DNA from: Torreya grandis
Taxonomy: Eukaryota > Streptophyta > Pinopsida > Cupressales > Taxaceae
Direction: 5' to 3'
DNA: 64,000 bases
NCBI GenBank assembly: GCA_037957365.1
Contig: JARHVA010001738.1
Span: 1,958,501 to 2,022,500 of the forward strand
Position 1 is the stretch's first letter. Each line of letters begins with the position of its first letter. The notes beneath the pieces were generated by a model that did not search any database, had not been told where the DNA came from, and worked only from the letters and a program-made list of their open reading frames with translations. Shown piece after piece: positions 1 to 12,049 of this stretch. A program made the translations under genes and the position numbers.

Positions 1-459
1 TAAAATGATGTGCATGGAAGGGATTCATAATGGGATGATGTGATCAAGGACCACCACTTTAGGTGATTTTATAAAAATTCATGAAAATTATGGTTTGGGA
101 TTTAACACAATTCATAAGACTATTCCTAAAGTCACCCTTACATTTGATCCTAAAAATAATGTGATAATGTCATCCTATATCTATCTAATTAAAATATATG
201 ATGTCATGTATATCCCTTGGAAGTTTTTTTAAAGTTAATATGATAACCATAAATGCTGTAGCTTATCATAGTAATGGAAAAACTAAGTCTATCCCCCTTG
301 TCTATCCTAATATGGTAGTAGAAGACTCTTCTACCATCCCAATTCTTTAGTGTCAAGATGATGAGTATGTCTTGACTGACTTAGGCACTGAGAACTCACA
401 TCTATGTAATTCTTTGCTAGATAAAATTTCTATTTTATAGAATGAAGATACCATTGACA

Positions 460-1301
460 TTAATATAGGGTATCATGATGCCCCATGTATTATAGAGATT
501 AGTAAATCCTTAGACCATCACGAACACCAAGAATTCACTAATTTCTCTTCTAACCATATCAATTCTTTAACTTGGTCTTATAGTGACATGTTAGGTATTA
601 ACCTTGTAATTGTTGTTCATAATATTGTAACTATCCAAGAAACTAAGCTAGTGAAGTAAAATATATAAAAGATGTACCATTGCATTACACTCTTAGTTAA
701 AGATGAATTACAATGAATATTGTATGTAAATTTCATTTAGTAAATAAATTACCCTTAATGGGTGTCTAATATTGTGCATGTCACAAAACCCACATGGGAT
801 CTCTATCTTTATTTAGATTTTCAAGACCTAGACCTTGTTTGTCATAAATATAACTTTTCTCTTCCTAAAATTGATAATTTAGTGGACGTAATGGGAGGCC
901 ATGAAATTTTATCATTTATAGATGGATTATAAGGATATAATCAAATCCTTATTGCCCTAAAGGATTAGCATAAAACTTATTTTATTACTCCCTAGTGGAA
1001 TTTTTACTATAAGTTTATGCCTTTTGGTTTAAGGATTGTAGGATCCACCTACCAATAAGCTACAACTTATATATTTCATGATATAATCCATAATATTGTT
1101 GAAGATTATGTGGATGAGCTTATTAGTAAATCAAAGCTTGAAAAGTACTCTCTCTCCCTTGTCAAAATAATATTAGACTGTCTAGTCCAATTTCATGTCT
1201 GTCTCAATTCTAAAAGTATGTTTTAGGGGTTTTGACTAGTGATCTTTTAGGTTTTATTATCTCTATCCATGGCATAGAAGTCGATCCTACTAAAATTAGG
1301 G

Positions 1302-1347
<46 letters not shown>

Positions 1348-1575
1348 ACCCGCATTTAAAATTAACAAACTTTGTATCCCATAAGGAAAATTATAGTCCA
1401 TTTGATTTTTTATCTCAAAACTATTTGACTGTTGTCAACCATTCCATCACCTTTTGAGTAAGGATACCTAGTTCATCTAGGATTCTAATTGTTAAGAATA
1501 TTTTGAATCCATCAAAGCTATCTCCTTTCTTCAGTGATTCTTATACCTCTACAAGGAGGGAAAGCTTTCTTATTA
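460..1575 (+). pseudogene. pol: Reverse transcriptase domain of Tat-lineage pol, decayed
   Basis: The N-terminal lead (IGYHDAPCIIEI near 466, then a segment ending SWSYSDMLGI-like near 570) matches the linker before the RT of Tat elements. The core reads FPLPKIDNLVD near 857, then SFIDGL*GYNQI and MPFGL near 1017. The catalytic box is YVDE at 1107-1118, where YVDD is expected, so the second aspartate is lost. The C-terminal thumb and connection region (MPPAFKINKL onward) resumes only after a TA tract at 1306-1344 that splits the domain between RDI and MPP. Several stops replace conserved glutamine codons (for example CAA to TAA in the YQ*A motif near 1053). Family membership is clear; activity is excluded. 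Confidence 0.85.
1306..1344. repeat. (TA)n microsatellite inside the RT domain
   Basis: About 39 bases of pure TA lie between the codons for RDI and MPP of the Tat reverse transcriptase. In related proteins these residues are almost adjacent, so the tract is an expansion or insertion after the element died. Confidence 0.95.
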
Positions 1576-1960
1576 TATATTTCAGCCATTTATCACACTT
1601 TTGGGGCTATGTTAGCCCATCATGATGAGCAACACAAATAACAAGCCATGTATTATATAAGTCATACACTTGTTGAATAAGATACTTGTTATACACACTA
1701 AAAAAACTCTATTTGAATTTGGTTTTTTTATGTTTTAAGCTTCACCATTATCTTCTTAATCACAACATATTCATAATTATGAATACCAACCCCCTCAAAT
1801 TTATGCATTCAAAGCCTTACCATAATTAATGTATGGATAGATAACTCATGCTTCTATCAAAACTTGATTTAGATTTTCTCCATTATAAGTCAATAAAATG
1901 ACAAATCATCATTGATAAGTTATTTGAGGCCCCTCTTATAGTTGTTCAACTATCTAATTT
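1575..1960 (+). pseudogene. pol: First RNase H domain of Tat-lineage pol, heavily decayed
   Basis: After the RT there is a stretch reading FGAMLAHHDEQHK near 1605 and AMYYISHTLVE near 1645, which corresponds to the 'ALLAQ..EGKE.AIYYLSRTL' core of the RNase H of plant Ty3/gypsy elements. Beyond about 1700 the frame shifts repeatedly and only scattered residues remain recognisable. The assignment rests on the motif pair and on its place between RT and the second RNase H. Confidence 0.65.
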
Positions 1961-1989
1961 TGAATTCTCAAATGAATCCATTGCTTCCA

Positions 1990-2400
1990 CATCCTAAGTA
2001 GATCCTAATTATCAAATGACCTTGTTCTTTGATGGATAAAGATGTGAGCATTGGGGGGGGGGGATGCTAGAATTATCTTGATACATCTTGAAGGTCCTCC
2101 CATGCATTTATTATTCAAAATATATTTTTATTGCACTAATAATATGTTTGAGTATGAAGCCCTGATTATTGGTCTCCAAACTGATTTAACCCTCAACATA
2201 AGGTCATTGTTTATTTATAGAGATTCTTAATTGGTTGCTAATTATATTAAATTAATGTATCAGTGTAAAAATGACATCCTATATAAATAAAAAGTGTTAT
2301 AAGACCAACTATTATCTAATTTTGATCATTATGTCATCCAAGCCATTCTTTAATCAGCTTAAAAATTTACAGATACCATGGCCTCTTTAACTTCTTCTTT
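1990..2400 (+). pseudogene. pol: Second (archaeal-type) RNase H of the Tat lineage
   Basis: The reading frame gives FFDG near 2028, then GPPMHLLFKIYF near 2095, NNMFEYEALIIGLQT near 2138 and RDS*LVANYIKLMY near 2220. These match the second RNase H found in Tat-lineage elements, with the expected acidic residues in order: D of FDG, E of EYEAL, D of the RDS*LV motif (normally GDSQLV). The Q of that motif is now a TAA stop. An 11-base G run (2053-2063) breaks the frame just after the first aspartate. This domain is the main reason to place the element in the Tat lineage and not among chromoviruses. Confidence 0.8.
2053..2063 (+). repeat. Poly-G run of 11
   Basis: Eleven G in a row in a very AT-rich window, at the glycine-rich start of the second RNase H. 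It probably grew by slippage from two or three GGN glycine codons and causes a frameshift. Confidence 0.9.
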
Positions 2401-2599
2401 CCCATCATCCCCTCAAGAATCCAAGCTTTTCTGTGTTAATTCATAAAATAAACCATCCATATTATAATATAATATATTTTCCTTCTATCCATAATGTGGA
2501 AGAATATTATTTAGATCTATGGTCCATACAGATACTTGATTACCTATCTTAAAGTATCATACCTCTTGATATATCTAAGAATGCCAAGCATGTTTTTCA

Positions 2600-3460
2600 G
2601 TCGCAAACCTATTATTATGTCATACTAGGGGTGTTATCTATAATAAAAGATTTGATGTTCTACTCCTTGAATGTATTCATAACTCTGAGGTAACTCTCAT
2701 AATTTAGGAAATTCATGATGAATTGTGTGGGGGACACTTTAGTGGATTTTTTTTTACTAAGAAGGTTCTCTAAATAGGTTATTATTGGCCTAGTCTAAAT
2801 CAGGATTATTTTGAATATGTCAATAAATACATGAGGTGTTATTAACATGATATTATTTCACATGTCCTTAGTAATGCATTGTAAGTATCCCATAACTTTT
2901 GGACATTTTATTAATAGGGGTTAGATCTTTTAGGAAAAGATAGTCTGAAATCATCCCAACAACATAGTTTTAACATTATTCCCATTGAATAATTCACCAA
3001 TTGGGTGGAGACCATTCCCATTATTTTGACTAAGTTAGATAATATTATTTATTTTATTAATCATCATATTATCTTTCACTTCGATATTCTACATAAAATA
3101 ATCACAAATAATGGAAAATATTTTAAAAATAAGCAAGTCTAGAGACTCAATGACTCTTTTGACATTAAGCTAATTTTTTCTTCACTTTATTATACACAAG
3201 ATAATGGGAAGGCTAATACATATAATAAAAACTTAATTAAAAATATAACCAAGGTAGTCAATGAGGCCAAGAAAAATTGGCATCTCCATATTCCCTTTGC
3301 CTTATAGGCTTATCATACTAGCTTTTGAACCTCTATTGGTGCTATGACTTTTTACTTGGTTTATGGAATGAAAACTATCCTCTCTCGATAAAAATAGAAT
3401 AATTTCTAAAAAAATATCTTAGAGATGCTATTTTTGAAGAGAACTATCGTCAGGAGAATT
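2600..3460 (+). pseudogene. pol: Integrase zinc-binding and catalytic domains, Tat lineage
   Basis: The zinc-binding part reads EIHDELCGGHFSG near 2708 (the HX3-5H half). The catalytic core reads GLDLLGKDS near 2918 with its first aspartate present, then WVETIPI near 3004 and HKIITNNGKYFKN near 3093. The second catalytic aspartate of the ITDNG box is asparagine here, and the glutamate of the 'GQAEATNK'-type box reads GKANTYNK near 3208, so at least two of the three D,D35E residues are gone. The frame is open for long stretches between stops (about 3150-3300), which made the alignment by eye easy. Confidence 0.82.
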
Positions 3461-3785
3461 TAACACATCTTAAAATTTTAGATGAGCATCAATCTATGGT
3501 CCTCATCCACCTCCATGTATATCAAGAAAGAATAAAACATGCATCTAATAAACATATAAAATAATGATAATTTAATATCGGTGATATTATACTTAAATAG
3601 AATTAACATGTAAAAAATATGGAAAAAATAAAAAGAGGGAAATTTGCTCAAAATTGGCTTAGACCATATATTATCACTCATAAGTATGGATTTGGGGCAT
3701 ATCATTTGACCTCTATCGAGGGAAACTATGATGTGAACCTCTTAATTATTTGCATCTATGTCCTTTTTATTGTTAATAAACTTTA
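3460..3785 (+). pseudogene. pol: Integrase C-terminal region with GPY/F-type module
   Basis: The segment RGKFAQNWLRPYIITHKYGFGAYHL (read here from about 3637, given in part) corresponds to the 'RGK..PNWEGPY.I...GGAY.L' module that ends integrase in Tat-type Ty3/gypsy elements. The reading frame then ends and the sequence becomes non-coding. No chromodomain follows, which fits a non-chromovirus. Confidence 0.7.
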
Positions 3786-4983
3786 AAAAAACTATAATAA
3801 GTAGGAGTTCTCTTCCTTTGGTCTCAAATAAACCTAAAATTTACATCCCCCATTACCCTTAAAATACCAAATAATGATAATAGAATCATGTGAATATATG
3901 ATAACATGCCTATCCTTATCTTAAATATGAACACCCTATTTCTATTCATAGAATGTTCTAAATGGATAGGTTATAACCATAATAGGAATGAACCCCAAAT
4001 CATTATTTCTTGAATATCTCCCACCTAGAAAAGTTTATTTTTGGGATAAAAGTATTGTCTCATGTAAGTAGCTAAAATTTAAACTTAGTTACCTAAAATC
4101 TAAATAAAAAATACTAAAATAAATAAAACCAATATTTCTCAAAAATAAATATGAAAGTATGGAATCCTCCCTTGAAGGAAATTTATCTCTAAAAAAGCAC
4201 AAAAATCATAGACTGTTCCCTCAAAAGAATTGTACAAGCTTGTATCTTAAAATATAGACCACTCCCTTGAAGGATGGTTATCTAATAATAGAAATTATAA
4301 TGGAAAACTTCCCGTATTGATAAATTTAATGAGAATATACATCTAAACAACCAAAATACTTGAATAAAAATAAAAATATCAAATATATCCCAAGAAAACT
4401 TCCTGCATTCATCAATTTTCTGTAAAATTGTAAACTTCCTGCATTGATTAGTCTATGTCAAAGGTTCTATGGTTAGCTTTGTGGCTCTGAACACACAAGA
4501 CCAGGCTTATATTCCTTGAAATATAATCTTATAATTATGTATTCTCCATATTAAACCTCTTCTAAAAAGTTTTTTGAACTTAATTGACATATGGTTATTC
4601 TAGGTCATTATTAATAGTAAATAAAGGATGCACATGCACATGCACATGCAAAAAGTTTTTTTATCTAGTTAAAATACAAGACAATAAGAAGTTGTGTATA
4701 CCTCATTTATTATTTTTCATAATCAATTAAAAAATCTAAACCTAACCAAATCCCATAATTTAAAGAAGATGTAAAAATAATAATCATTAAATATCCTATT
4801 GTTACCATCAATTAATAAACATAAAAATAACATAAATCATAATCACATAATTAATCCATAACCATGATAAAATAAATAAATTCATAAAATAATCTAAAAT
4901 ATATAAACCACATCAAATTAAGTATTAATCTAAAAACTAACTCATGACCAAAATTTGGAATTTGTATATTTATCATAAATGTC
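3786..4983 (+). other. Non-coding stretch between pol and the antisense ORF
   Basis: No coding sequence recognised on either strand. Short phrases recur: CTTCCTGCATTGAT-like (near 4310, 4398 and 4434) and CCCTTGAAGGA-like (near 4170, 4225 and 4264). In Tat elements a long 3' untranslated region is expected here. Confidence 0.5.
4629..4650. repeat. (TGCACA)n short microsatellite
   Basis: Three to four copies of a TGCACA unit directly upstream of an A/T run. Confidence 0.85.
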
Positions 4984-6880
4984 TCAAAATAATAATGTGT
5001 AAGGAGGCTCTTTGGCCAATAATAGTATAATAAAAGGCTTTATGACCAATACATTAAATAAAAAGTCGATAATATATAAAATAGATGTGACTGAGGTGGA
5101 TGTTGGGTCCTCTTCCACTAAATCCTCCATATCCATCCCTACCACCTCTCCCCTACACCACACTCCCCAAGATTGATATGCCACCCGAAAATCATTAGGA
5201 TGATATCATTTATGTCAAAATATAGGTCACATACCAAGTCACCTCTAGTATATATTATTGTATAATAATCTCATAATGCTACATCTTGGTAATGATATCC
5301 TAGTAACTATCTAGGCTTGATTTGCCTCCCTATTATGTACTAGGTCCAACCCCTCTTATCCCCTTCTAACTAGACACCACCATAGATCTTCACCATAATC
5401 TATCTCTATCTACCATGTACCTATCATAATCTTTCACTACCTATTTGTGACTCCCATATAATAATTTAAACTAAACTTTTAAGACTTATTAGCCTCTACT
5501 AAAGCCACTTATAGTGAAATAACTTGGCCTTATAGAGCATCCCAATCTACCCTTAGTGCATCACACTCTATTATCATCCCTTAAATATCTATCTCTACCT
5601 CCTCCTATAATATCATATCCTCTCTGGGTCCCTCCTCCCACACCTCCTCCATCTCTGCATCTTACCCATCCTATCGATTCAATACTACCCTTTCTTACCT
5701 TACCCCTAGCTAACTTGATAACCATAATTTATATACTAATGTCACACCTAAATCATCTACATCTACCATCACCATCTCCTCCTCTAGCCTTTATTATGGA
5801 TTAATATAGTAATCCTATCGAATCCCAATATCTTAATCATCCATCATCTATATAACATGTGTCTCTAGGACACATTGGATTAATCCAAACTAGTGTCACA
5901 CCCTATCAAACTAGAAGTACTATAGTTTATCCTCTTGGTTCCCCCATAACCACCTATCCAAATACCTCTTAGATAGTTCCCACCATGATGGAAACCATAG
6001 ATAAGGCCTTTAAATAACATCCCCCCTTGTAAACCCTCCAACACCCCTTGATAATTTGCTAAGTCTCATACCACTCCATCTGTATAAGGTCGGATAAGGT
6101 CTTCCTTACATCAAAATATGCTCATTTTATATGTTGTCTAGTTCTACCATACCCAAGGAGTACCAAGTGGGTCCACCAACCTAACGGGATTATATGCCAA
6201 GAATCCCAAAATAAAAGTTACATCAAGCCTAAACCACCACTATGTACTCTAACTCCATAATTATCTATATACATGTGATAAAACTATGGGAACCCATGTA
6301 AATATAGATTGATGCTCGCACATGTCTATTATAATGCCTATAAAAATCCAAGGAAATCAACCTCCCCTTAAGTCTAGTAGTACATAACATGTGATGGATA
6401 TCATCATAATATTAATAACTAACCTACCATCCATATCCTCATCATATATACTCTCAAAAACATAATGTCTAGTAGTTAAGGTGATCTCTAATGAATTATC
6501 CCTATATAGTCACATTAGTGCCACTGTGCATCCTCTCTCATCCACTAGAACTATTACAACACCCTCTACTATCAACCATACTATTTGATATATGTCCTCC
6601 ATGGTCATGGTAATCTCCATAGTGGGAAACTAAAATTTCCCTATGGTTACATCCCATCTCTCTAGTAACACCAATAGTAAACTTACATTCTTGTGAACCT
6701 AATGATAATGGCATTTGCCTCCTAAGCCAACTACCTCCAAATGCCTCTAGTCACCATCATCCATTTGATCCCATAATCATTTGAGGAGTGGTATAACTTG
6801 ATCCTATAATGTGAGTCATGTTCATTCTTATAAGCATGGGTTCACCTCAGTATTGTTTCTTACCTATCTACCTAAGTCTT
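4984..6880 (-). pseudogene. Antisense ORF with plant mobile domain (PMD), decayed
   Basis: On the minus strand the frame reads LLLVLLERWDV near 6690, then FPTMEITMTMEDIYQIVW near 6625, which is the 'ALVERWRPET..FHLP.GEMTVTLEDV..IL' signature of the plant mobile domain. Downstream it keeps long open stretches (DMCEHQSI..WVPIVLSHVY near 6310; DPLGTPWVW near 6150) and ends in an acidic tail and ILYII-like C-terminus around 5000-5180. Known: this domain occurs in MAIN-like host proteins, in MULE transposons and in extra ORFs of Ty3/gypsy elements. Its place after a Tat pol and before an LTR-like repeat, in the opposite orientation, fits an antisense extra ORF. Its biochemical role is not known to me. 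Frameshifts and stops make it non-functional. Confidence 0.7.
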
Positions 6881-7960
6881 AATAAACTCTTTCTTCATTT
6901 CCAGCTTCAATCATCATCGATCCTTAGTGATTGATATTGATCATTCAATATCAATGGTGATTAATGGTGATTAGTGTTGAACATTAGGATATTGACGTTG
7001 ATATTTAGAGATAAACATCAATCCTTGTGCAACCCGATTTTAGAATATAATTAATATCCAAAAAATATAAAAATAACATTTTCAAACATATTTAAATTTC
7101 TTACTTAATATGAAAACATTTTAAACAATTTTTTATAACTAATCTAGAATAACATGTAAAAATACAAAAAAATAATTTTGTTTCAAAAATTTAGTAAAAA
7201 ATCCAAGCCTACCTCATTGTGAGACCATCATCACCTCCTATGTACACTCCTGCTCACCTCCATAATTTATCTCTCATGCTAACATGTGGACAAGTGTCAA
7301 TTTTTTGGCTCTAGATCACATGTTCTCAATTACAAATGAGCTCCTAACACATTAGGCATCCTTTTTATAGCCTTATAAGATTGATGTTAATTATTTTTTG
7401 ATCAACATTGATTCTTTCTAATAGAGATTGATCTATTGGATTGATGTTAATTGTGTCCATTTTTGTATTACTCCTTGCACTAATTATAATTTTTTTACAT
7501 TGTTATAATCCTATCCCAAATCCACATAAGTTATATTTTGTTAATACTATCCCATTAATTGTTACCTAATAATTTTGGCCTATGGATATAGACCCCTTAT
7601 TAGTCCCACAACCTTTCAGAGGTCTACATTCATTTTAGAGTCTATCCCTTATGGATATTGAAAGTGCACATCATCTCGAGTGTAAATGTCTCTAGGTAAC
7701 ACACATGTACCAATCACAATAGAAGCTTTGGTCAACCTATCCTAGACTTTTACCCTTGATTGCTTTATATTGAACCCACATGTTCTTATTCATGATAATC
7801 CATTTCTTGAATTCTTTTGGGAATTCATGTTTAGTTACCTTACATCCTGTTAGTGAAGCATTATACTTCATGCTTATCCTTGTATCTTAGATGTTCATTT
7901 TATATCTTTACCACCTCATTTTCAAACCCCTCTCTACCTATTCATCCTTTGTTATCTCTT
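6881..7960. other. Non-coding stretch with scattered GATCAATGTTGAT-like motifs
   Basis: No gene recognised. From 6905 to 7470 variants of an ATTGATGTTGATC motif occur in both orientations, for example near 6935, 6995, 7380, 7400 and 7440. The stretch is collinear with 42360-43400, so it belongs to a repeated element. Confidence 0.55.
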
Positions 7961-7965
7961 AGTTT

Positions 7966-7974
7966 TAGGGGGGA
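7966..7974 (+). promoter_or_regulatory. Candidate polypurine tract before LTR R1
   Basis: A run of six G after TTTTA, followed by ATACCTC. The aligned place in the second copy (43398-43407) reads TTTGAGGGGGAATACCTC. A polypurine tract primes plus-strand DNA synthesis and lies just before the 3' LTR. Proposed from position and composition only. Confidence 0.4.
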
Positions 7975-9210
7975 TACCTCCTCATATAAAATTGGGGCAT
8001 TCACACTCTCTTAGTTTTTATCTTGTGATAGGTTATTACAAATTACTTAATAAAGAGGGGCAAATATAGGCACTACAATTTTGCATGATAATAATTGTGC
8101 TACCTTAGATTTTAGGTCCCCTTCTTAGTTATACCTAATCTACCCCATGTAAGTATTTAATTACCCTATTTACCATTTACCTCATGTAATTACCTTTTAT
8201 TAATTACTTTTAACTTAAGTAAAATTAATTTAATTAATAACCTATGCAAAATATGAATGAATCTCCCAAAACAAAATGGAAGGTAGGTTGTTTAAACCAC
8301 CTTTAACCTCCTCAAAATTGATAAATCACCAAAATAACTTAAAGACCAAATTAACTACTTAGCTAGAACCTTTCCAATGACTTGGCCAAGTTTGTCTAGG
8401 AATTGTTAGTGGTCCCTATGATCAATGTAAATTCTATTGGATCAATGTTGATTTAAGCACTACATTCCTTGGACCAAAGGATTGACTTATTACATTTTTG
8501 ATTTCATCAAAATGCCAATAAAATTTGTCTTAAACACCATTTGAGGAATTATTCATATCCATGAAGCTTTTGGTATTGGAATCAACCCATATAATTCATT
8601 AGAAGAGACAAAATCATACTTTCAAGCTTACAGACTACAAGAAGTTAGAAGCTTTTAAAATGTTAGTATTGTCATTAATTTATCCAATTACTTCTATAAT
8701 TTATTTCCTCTATGTGCTAATTTACATTCAATATTTCATGAAAACCATATTTTTAATCTATCTTAGAGTGTTTAATTAGCCTCAGGAATTTCAAAAATTG
8801 TCTTAAATTCCCTTAAATCCACTTTATAAAACTCTATCTCAAGATCTTAATTTTAATTTATAGAAGCTATGTTGATTCCATAAATTGACATCAATCCTAT
8901 AGATTGACATTAATCTATGTTGGAGATCCATTCAATTCACACCTAAGTTTATTTCAGTTTATAGTCTGATTCATATCTTACATCCCTATTTCTTAAAAGT
9001 TATGGATTTGTTGTAGATGACTATTTATAGAACCGTACATGAAGTGGTCACTATCCATGATTTACCCATAGTTTCACATCCCATTTTTTATGATCAAAGT
9101 GACATATCATTTGAGCTAGGCCTTTGTGCTATCATGTTTTCTGTACCCTAGAATTAGTTACAGACCACTTAGAAATGATCCAAGATAAGGAAGACATTAT
9201 TGAGGAATAT
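7975..9210 (+). repeat. Dispersed repeat R, copy 1; probable 3' LTR of the Tat element
   Basis: Aligned by eye with 36342-37516 and 43408-44690. Shared landmarks are a GGGGCAT(T/C)CACACTCT phrase (near 7994), a TAGCTAGAAC...GATCAATGTAAATTCTATT block (near 8360-8440), and a short coding-like segment near 9080 (YDQSDISFELGLC). It lies after a purine tract and after pol plus the antisense ORF, so a 3' LTR is the simplest reading. Its right end is not fixed. This copy is the most divergent of the three. Confidence 0.5.
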
Positions 9211-9589
9211 TAGAATGCATGATTTTCCAATATATATCCCATGAATGTATATTATAAATTAAATTATTTTATCATCTTATATATCTTACTAAATGCATTA
9301 TTGTAATTTTAGTTGTATTCATCTAATTAATTGCTAGAGAGTGGGATGATATCCTTGCAAGGAAGTGTACCACTTCCTAGGACTAGTGTCATACTAGGAA
9401 TCCCACTTGTTTATCCTATCAATCCATATTTTTTTGAGTTTTTTTATCTCATGCAGGTAATCATTCAAAGATAAAAAATTTCTAACATCACTGGATATGA
9501 TTTAAATCCATTTCCATCATAGGTATCTAATAAACCCTGTATCCAATTTTATGTTTTTTTTGAGTAGTTTAATTTTTATATAAACTAAA
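9211..9589. other. Short spacer with a perfect small hairpin
   Basis: No gene recognised. AGGAAGTG at 9360-9367 and CACTTCCT at 9371-9378 form a perfect 8-base-pair stem with a 3-base loop, followed by ACTAG repeats. No terminator function is claimed. Confidence 0.5.
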
Positions 9590-10960
9590 CAAAAATACCG
9601 TAAATAGATGCCTCAACTTGGGTTTATTGTGGTAGTGATATGATTTTCACCATCAATTCTTTGTTGAGGACACCATTAAGATAAGTGGTTTGGTAATGTG
9701 GAAGATTACAGGGAAAACATCACTCATAGTATTGTACTAGATTATTTTGGATAAGGACTAAGGCCTTAGATGTGATGACATCATTCGGATTAAAATATTG
9801 ATAAGGTTTTTAAGGGATAATTTGGCCTTGATCTTTGATATTTTCCTGATATGCTAGCGTATTATTTTGATAAGGTCCTTGATATAGAGGCTTGTTATTG
9901 TGATAAGGCTAGTAATGTTATTGATATGGTCTATAATTTTGAGATTACTACCTTTCAAGAGTAATAAAATATTTCAAAAATTATAGAGAAGGATTTTAAC
10001 CTCTTTTAGGTCATTTTATGAGATAGGATTATTTTTATCTTGGCTTGGTAGTTTTCTATTAGGCACTAGAATATGTGATAATATAGGTATTTGATGTGGA
10101 AAAGTGGAATCCATTTATGGGAAAGGGGCATTGGAAGCCTTGGTGAATTTTTCCTAGATTTAATAATAATATTTTTGGAAATAATAGCTACATCATAATC
10201 ATTTGGTAATTTTATACCACCCATTGATTGGATCATCATAAATACATCACTATTCAAGGCTCTAAAATAATAAAGAAAAACATATTCAAGTGTAGGAATT
10301 ACTAGTAATTGGATCCTATCATATGTCCTCTAAAATATAGGATTGAAGTCAACCATGTAATCATGTGGTAATATATTAATAGTAATCATCAGATCAACCA
10401 AAAATAAATGGTCTAACTTGTCTTCAAATTGCTTACACAGAGTTTCTCTTGCCTTGTCCCATGAGATGATAAAACTAGGCCACAAGATCTTATACCATTG
10501 GAAGGATTTACCTTTAAATGAGGAGGTTAAAAGTCTAATATCCAAATTTTATCTAGTAACATGAAGTAATGAGTAGATATTAACCACATCTTTAATGTGC
10601 TCTATAACTATGATAGTATCCCCTCTAGTGAAATAGGAAATACTATTGATGGCTGAAATAGGTGTATCATCATATTGGGAAATGTTTAATGGGATTCCTC
10701 CATCAAAAATAAAAAAGACTTGATTTATTGGGATAATAATGTAAAGGACTTGAAGAAATCCTACTCTTGGTCAAGGAAATATACTAAAAGTGGGTGTAGA
10801 TTGAGCTCTTAAGGAAGGTTGTCTAAGGTCTTTAGATATTCTTACATCAGACAAGGATGATCTAGTTAAGCTTCTTCTGGAGGGAGGTGTAGACAAATCA
10901 ACAAAACATAAATTGCATCTTGAAGAAAACTTTGTTTCTCTTGGCATGAACATATTTTAG
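9590..10960 (-). pseudogene. gag: Ty3/gypsy gag polyprotein, decayed
   Basis: Read on the minus strand. The N-terminal part starts near 10953 (MFMPRETKF). The capsid core contains SFKGKSFQWYKILW near 10515-10475, SWDKARETLCKQFEDKLDHL near 10470-10410 and DYMVDFNPIF near 10340, matching the retrotransposon gag signature 'GKA..WY..L...SI.SWD.L...F...F'. A later block reads MIQSMGGIKLPNDYDVAI near 10225. The C-terminal tail (about 9990-9850) is rich in Q, Y, P and N, and CFPCNLPHYQTTY near 9685 looks like a worn CX2CX3HX4C zinc knuckle. This is the structural protein that packages element RNA. No protease or pol follows on its 3' side, so the element is truncated where the Tat LTR region begins. 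Its subfamily is uncertain. Confidence 0.75.
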
Positions 10961-12049
10961 AAATAGTTTGTTGGAAGATCAAAAATATTCATAATTACCA
11001 AGTGCTTAGTTAATGTCTTCAACACTGAAGCTTGCTAAGAGTAGTACCTAATTCTTAGCTAAATACTTATAACTAAATGGATTTGATAAAAAAATTCAAT
11101 AGGAATTCTAAAAACTATTATAGATCTAAATTTCACCCTTGAGGAGGTTGTTCAGGCCTTCCTCATTTAGATGATACAATGGGAACACTCCAATACTATG
11201 GTTCACCTATAATTAGAATGAACCTCCAGAGAAGGCCAAATTCCTTTGATGGATCACCTAGACTAATAATAAAATACTATGTTTGTTGGAAAAGGGAGAA
11301 AGAGAATATAACATAACCTAAAAAACATAATAAAGGTGATGCACCAATGATTTATGCTCCTTATACTAGCTTCTCAACAACACTAAATGACTCAAAATTG
11401 GTAGAACTTTCTTAGACTCTCCTCAAAATAGGCTATTCATACATCAATATTGCATATGAATATTATGATTATATGCATAGGATATTGAAGGGCCTCAAAT
11501 AAAACAAAATTAGATGGTTTCCATAACAACTCACTAGCATAGAAAATGTAAACACAACATACAACCTATTTAAAACTCAACCTATTGATAACAAGGTGAA
11601 AACAAAGGACATACAAAATGAAGAACAAATTATATCACAAATGTAGATCAACTAAACATGAAAATCACAAAAGAATAATAACATAAGGAAGGTAAATTTT
11701 AGTCTTGAATTGATCAAAAGGATTGAAAATATAGCCTTATAGAAAGGTAGAGTTCAGTCATACCCAAAATAAGGATCCTAGATAGAGAAATTTCTACAAA
11801 AAATTTATGCTAAAAGAGACTCTTCCTCTAATTATAATTATACCTACTTAAATAGGAAAAGATGGAGAGCTCAAGCTCTTGACTGGTCTCACCCATGTTA
11901 GAACATTTAATTCTAAGTGAGATTAATTGAACCTTAGCCTTAGTATTAATTAAATAAATAATAATATATTATTTATTCCCATGAGGTAGAAATCTTGTCA
12001 TAATAAATAATAGAGTTATAATAATTGAATTATTAGAAAACTTTAATTA
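10961..12049. other. Non-coding stretch, probable retrotransposon leader or UTR
   Basis: No gene recognised. Parts of 11130-11850 resemble 45815-46460 in order and spacing (GGAGGTTGTTCAGGCCTT; TTTGATGGATCACC; GGAAAAGGGAGAAAGAGAATATA), so this may be a UTR or LTR shared by two elements. Confidence 0.35.

Larger units (their letters stand above)
1..9210 (+). mobile_element. Ty3/gypsy Tat-lineage retrotransposon, 5' part outside window
   Basis: Seen: a + strand pol relic (about 460-3780) in the order reverse transcriptase, RNase H, second RNase H, integrase, followed by a non-coding stretch, an ORF on the opposite strand with a plant mobile domain (6880 down to 4984), a purine tract near 7966 and an LTR-like repeat. 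Known: a second RNase H between RNase H and integrase, and extra ORFs (some antisense) between pol and the 3' LTR, are features of the Tat branch of plant Ty3/gypsy elements. Inference: all of this is one element whose LTR, gag and protease at the 5' side lie outside or have decayed. The weakest link is the right border, because no second LTR of this copy is in the window. Every domain has stops and frameshifts, so the element is dead. Confidence 0.62.

Noticed and set aside
5556..5804. 82-codon Pro/Leu-rich open frame on the + strand
   Set aside because: It lies opposite the acidic tail of the antisense plant mobile domain ORF and is its shadow; the Pro codons mirror Gly/Glu-rich codons.
9360..9378. 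Hairpin as a transcription terminator
   Set aside because: A small perfect stem in plant repeat DNA without a T run or a gene before it; no terminator role can be supported.
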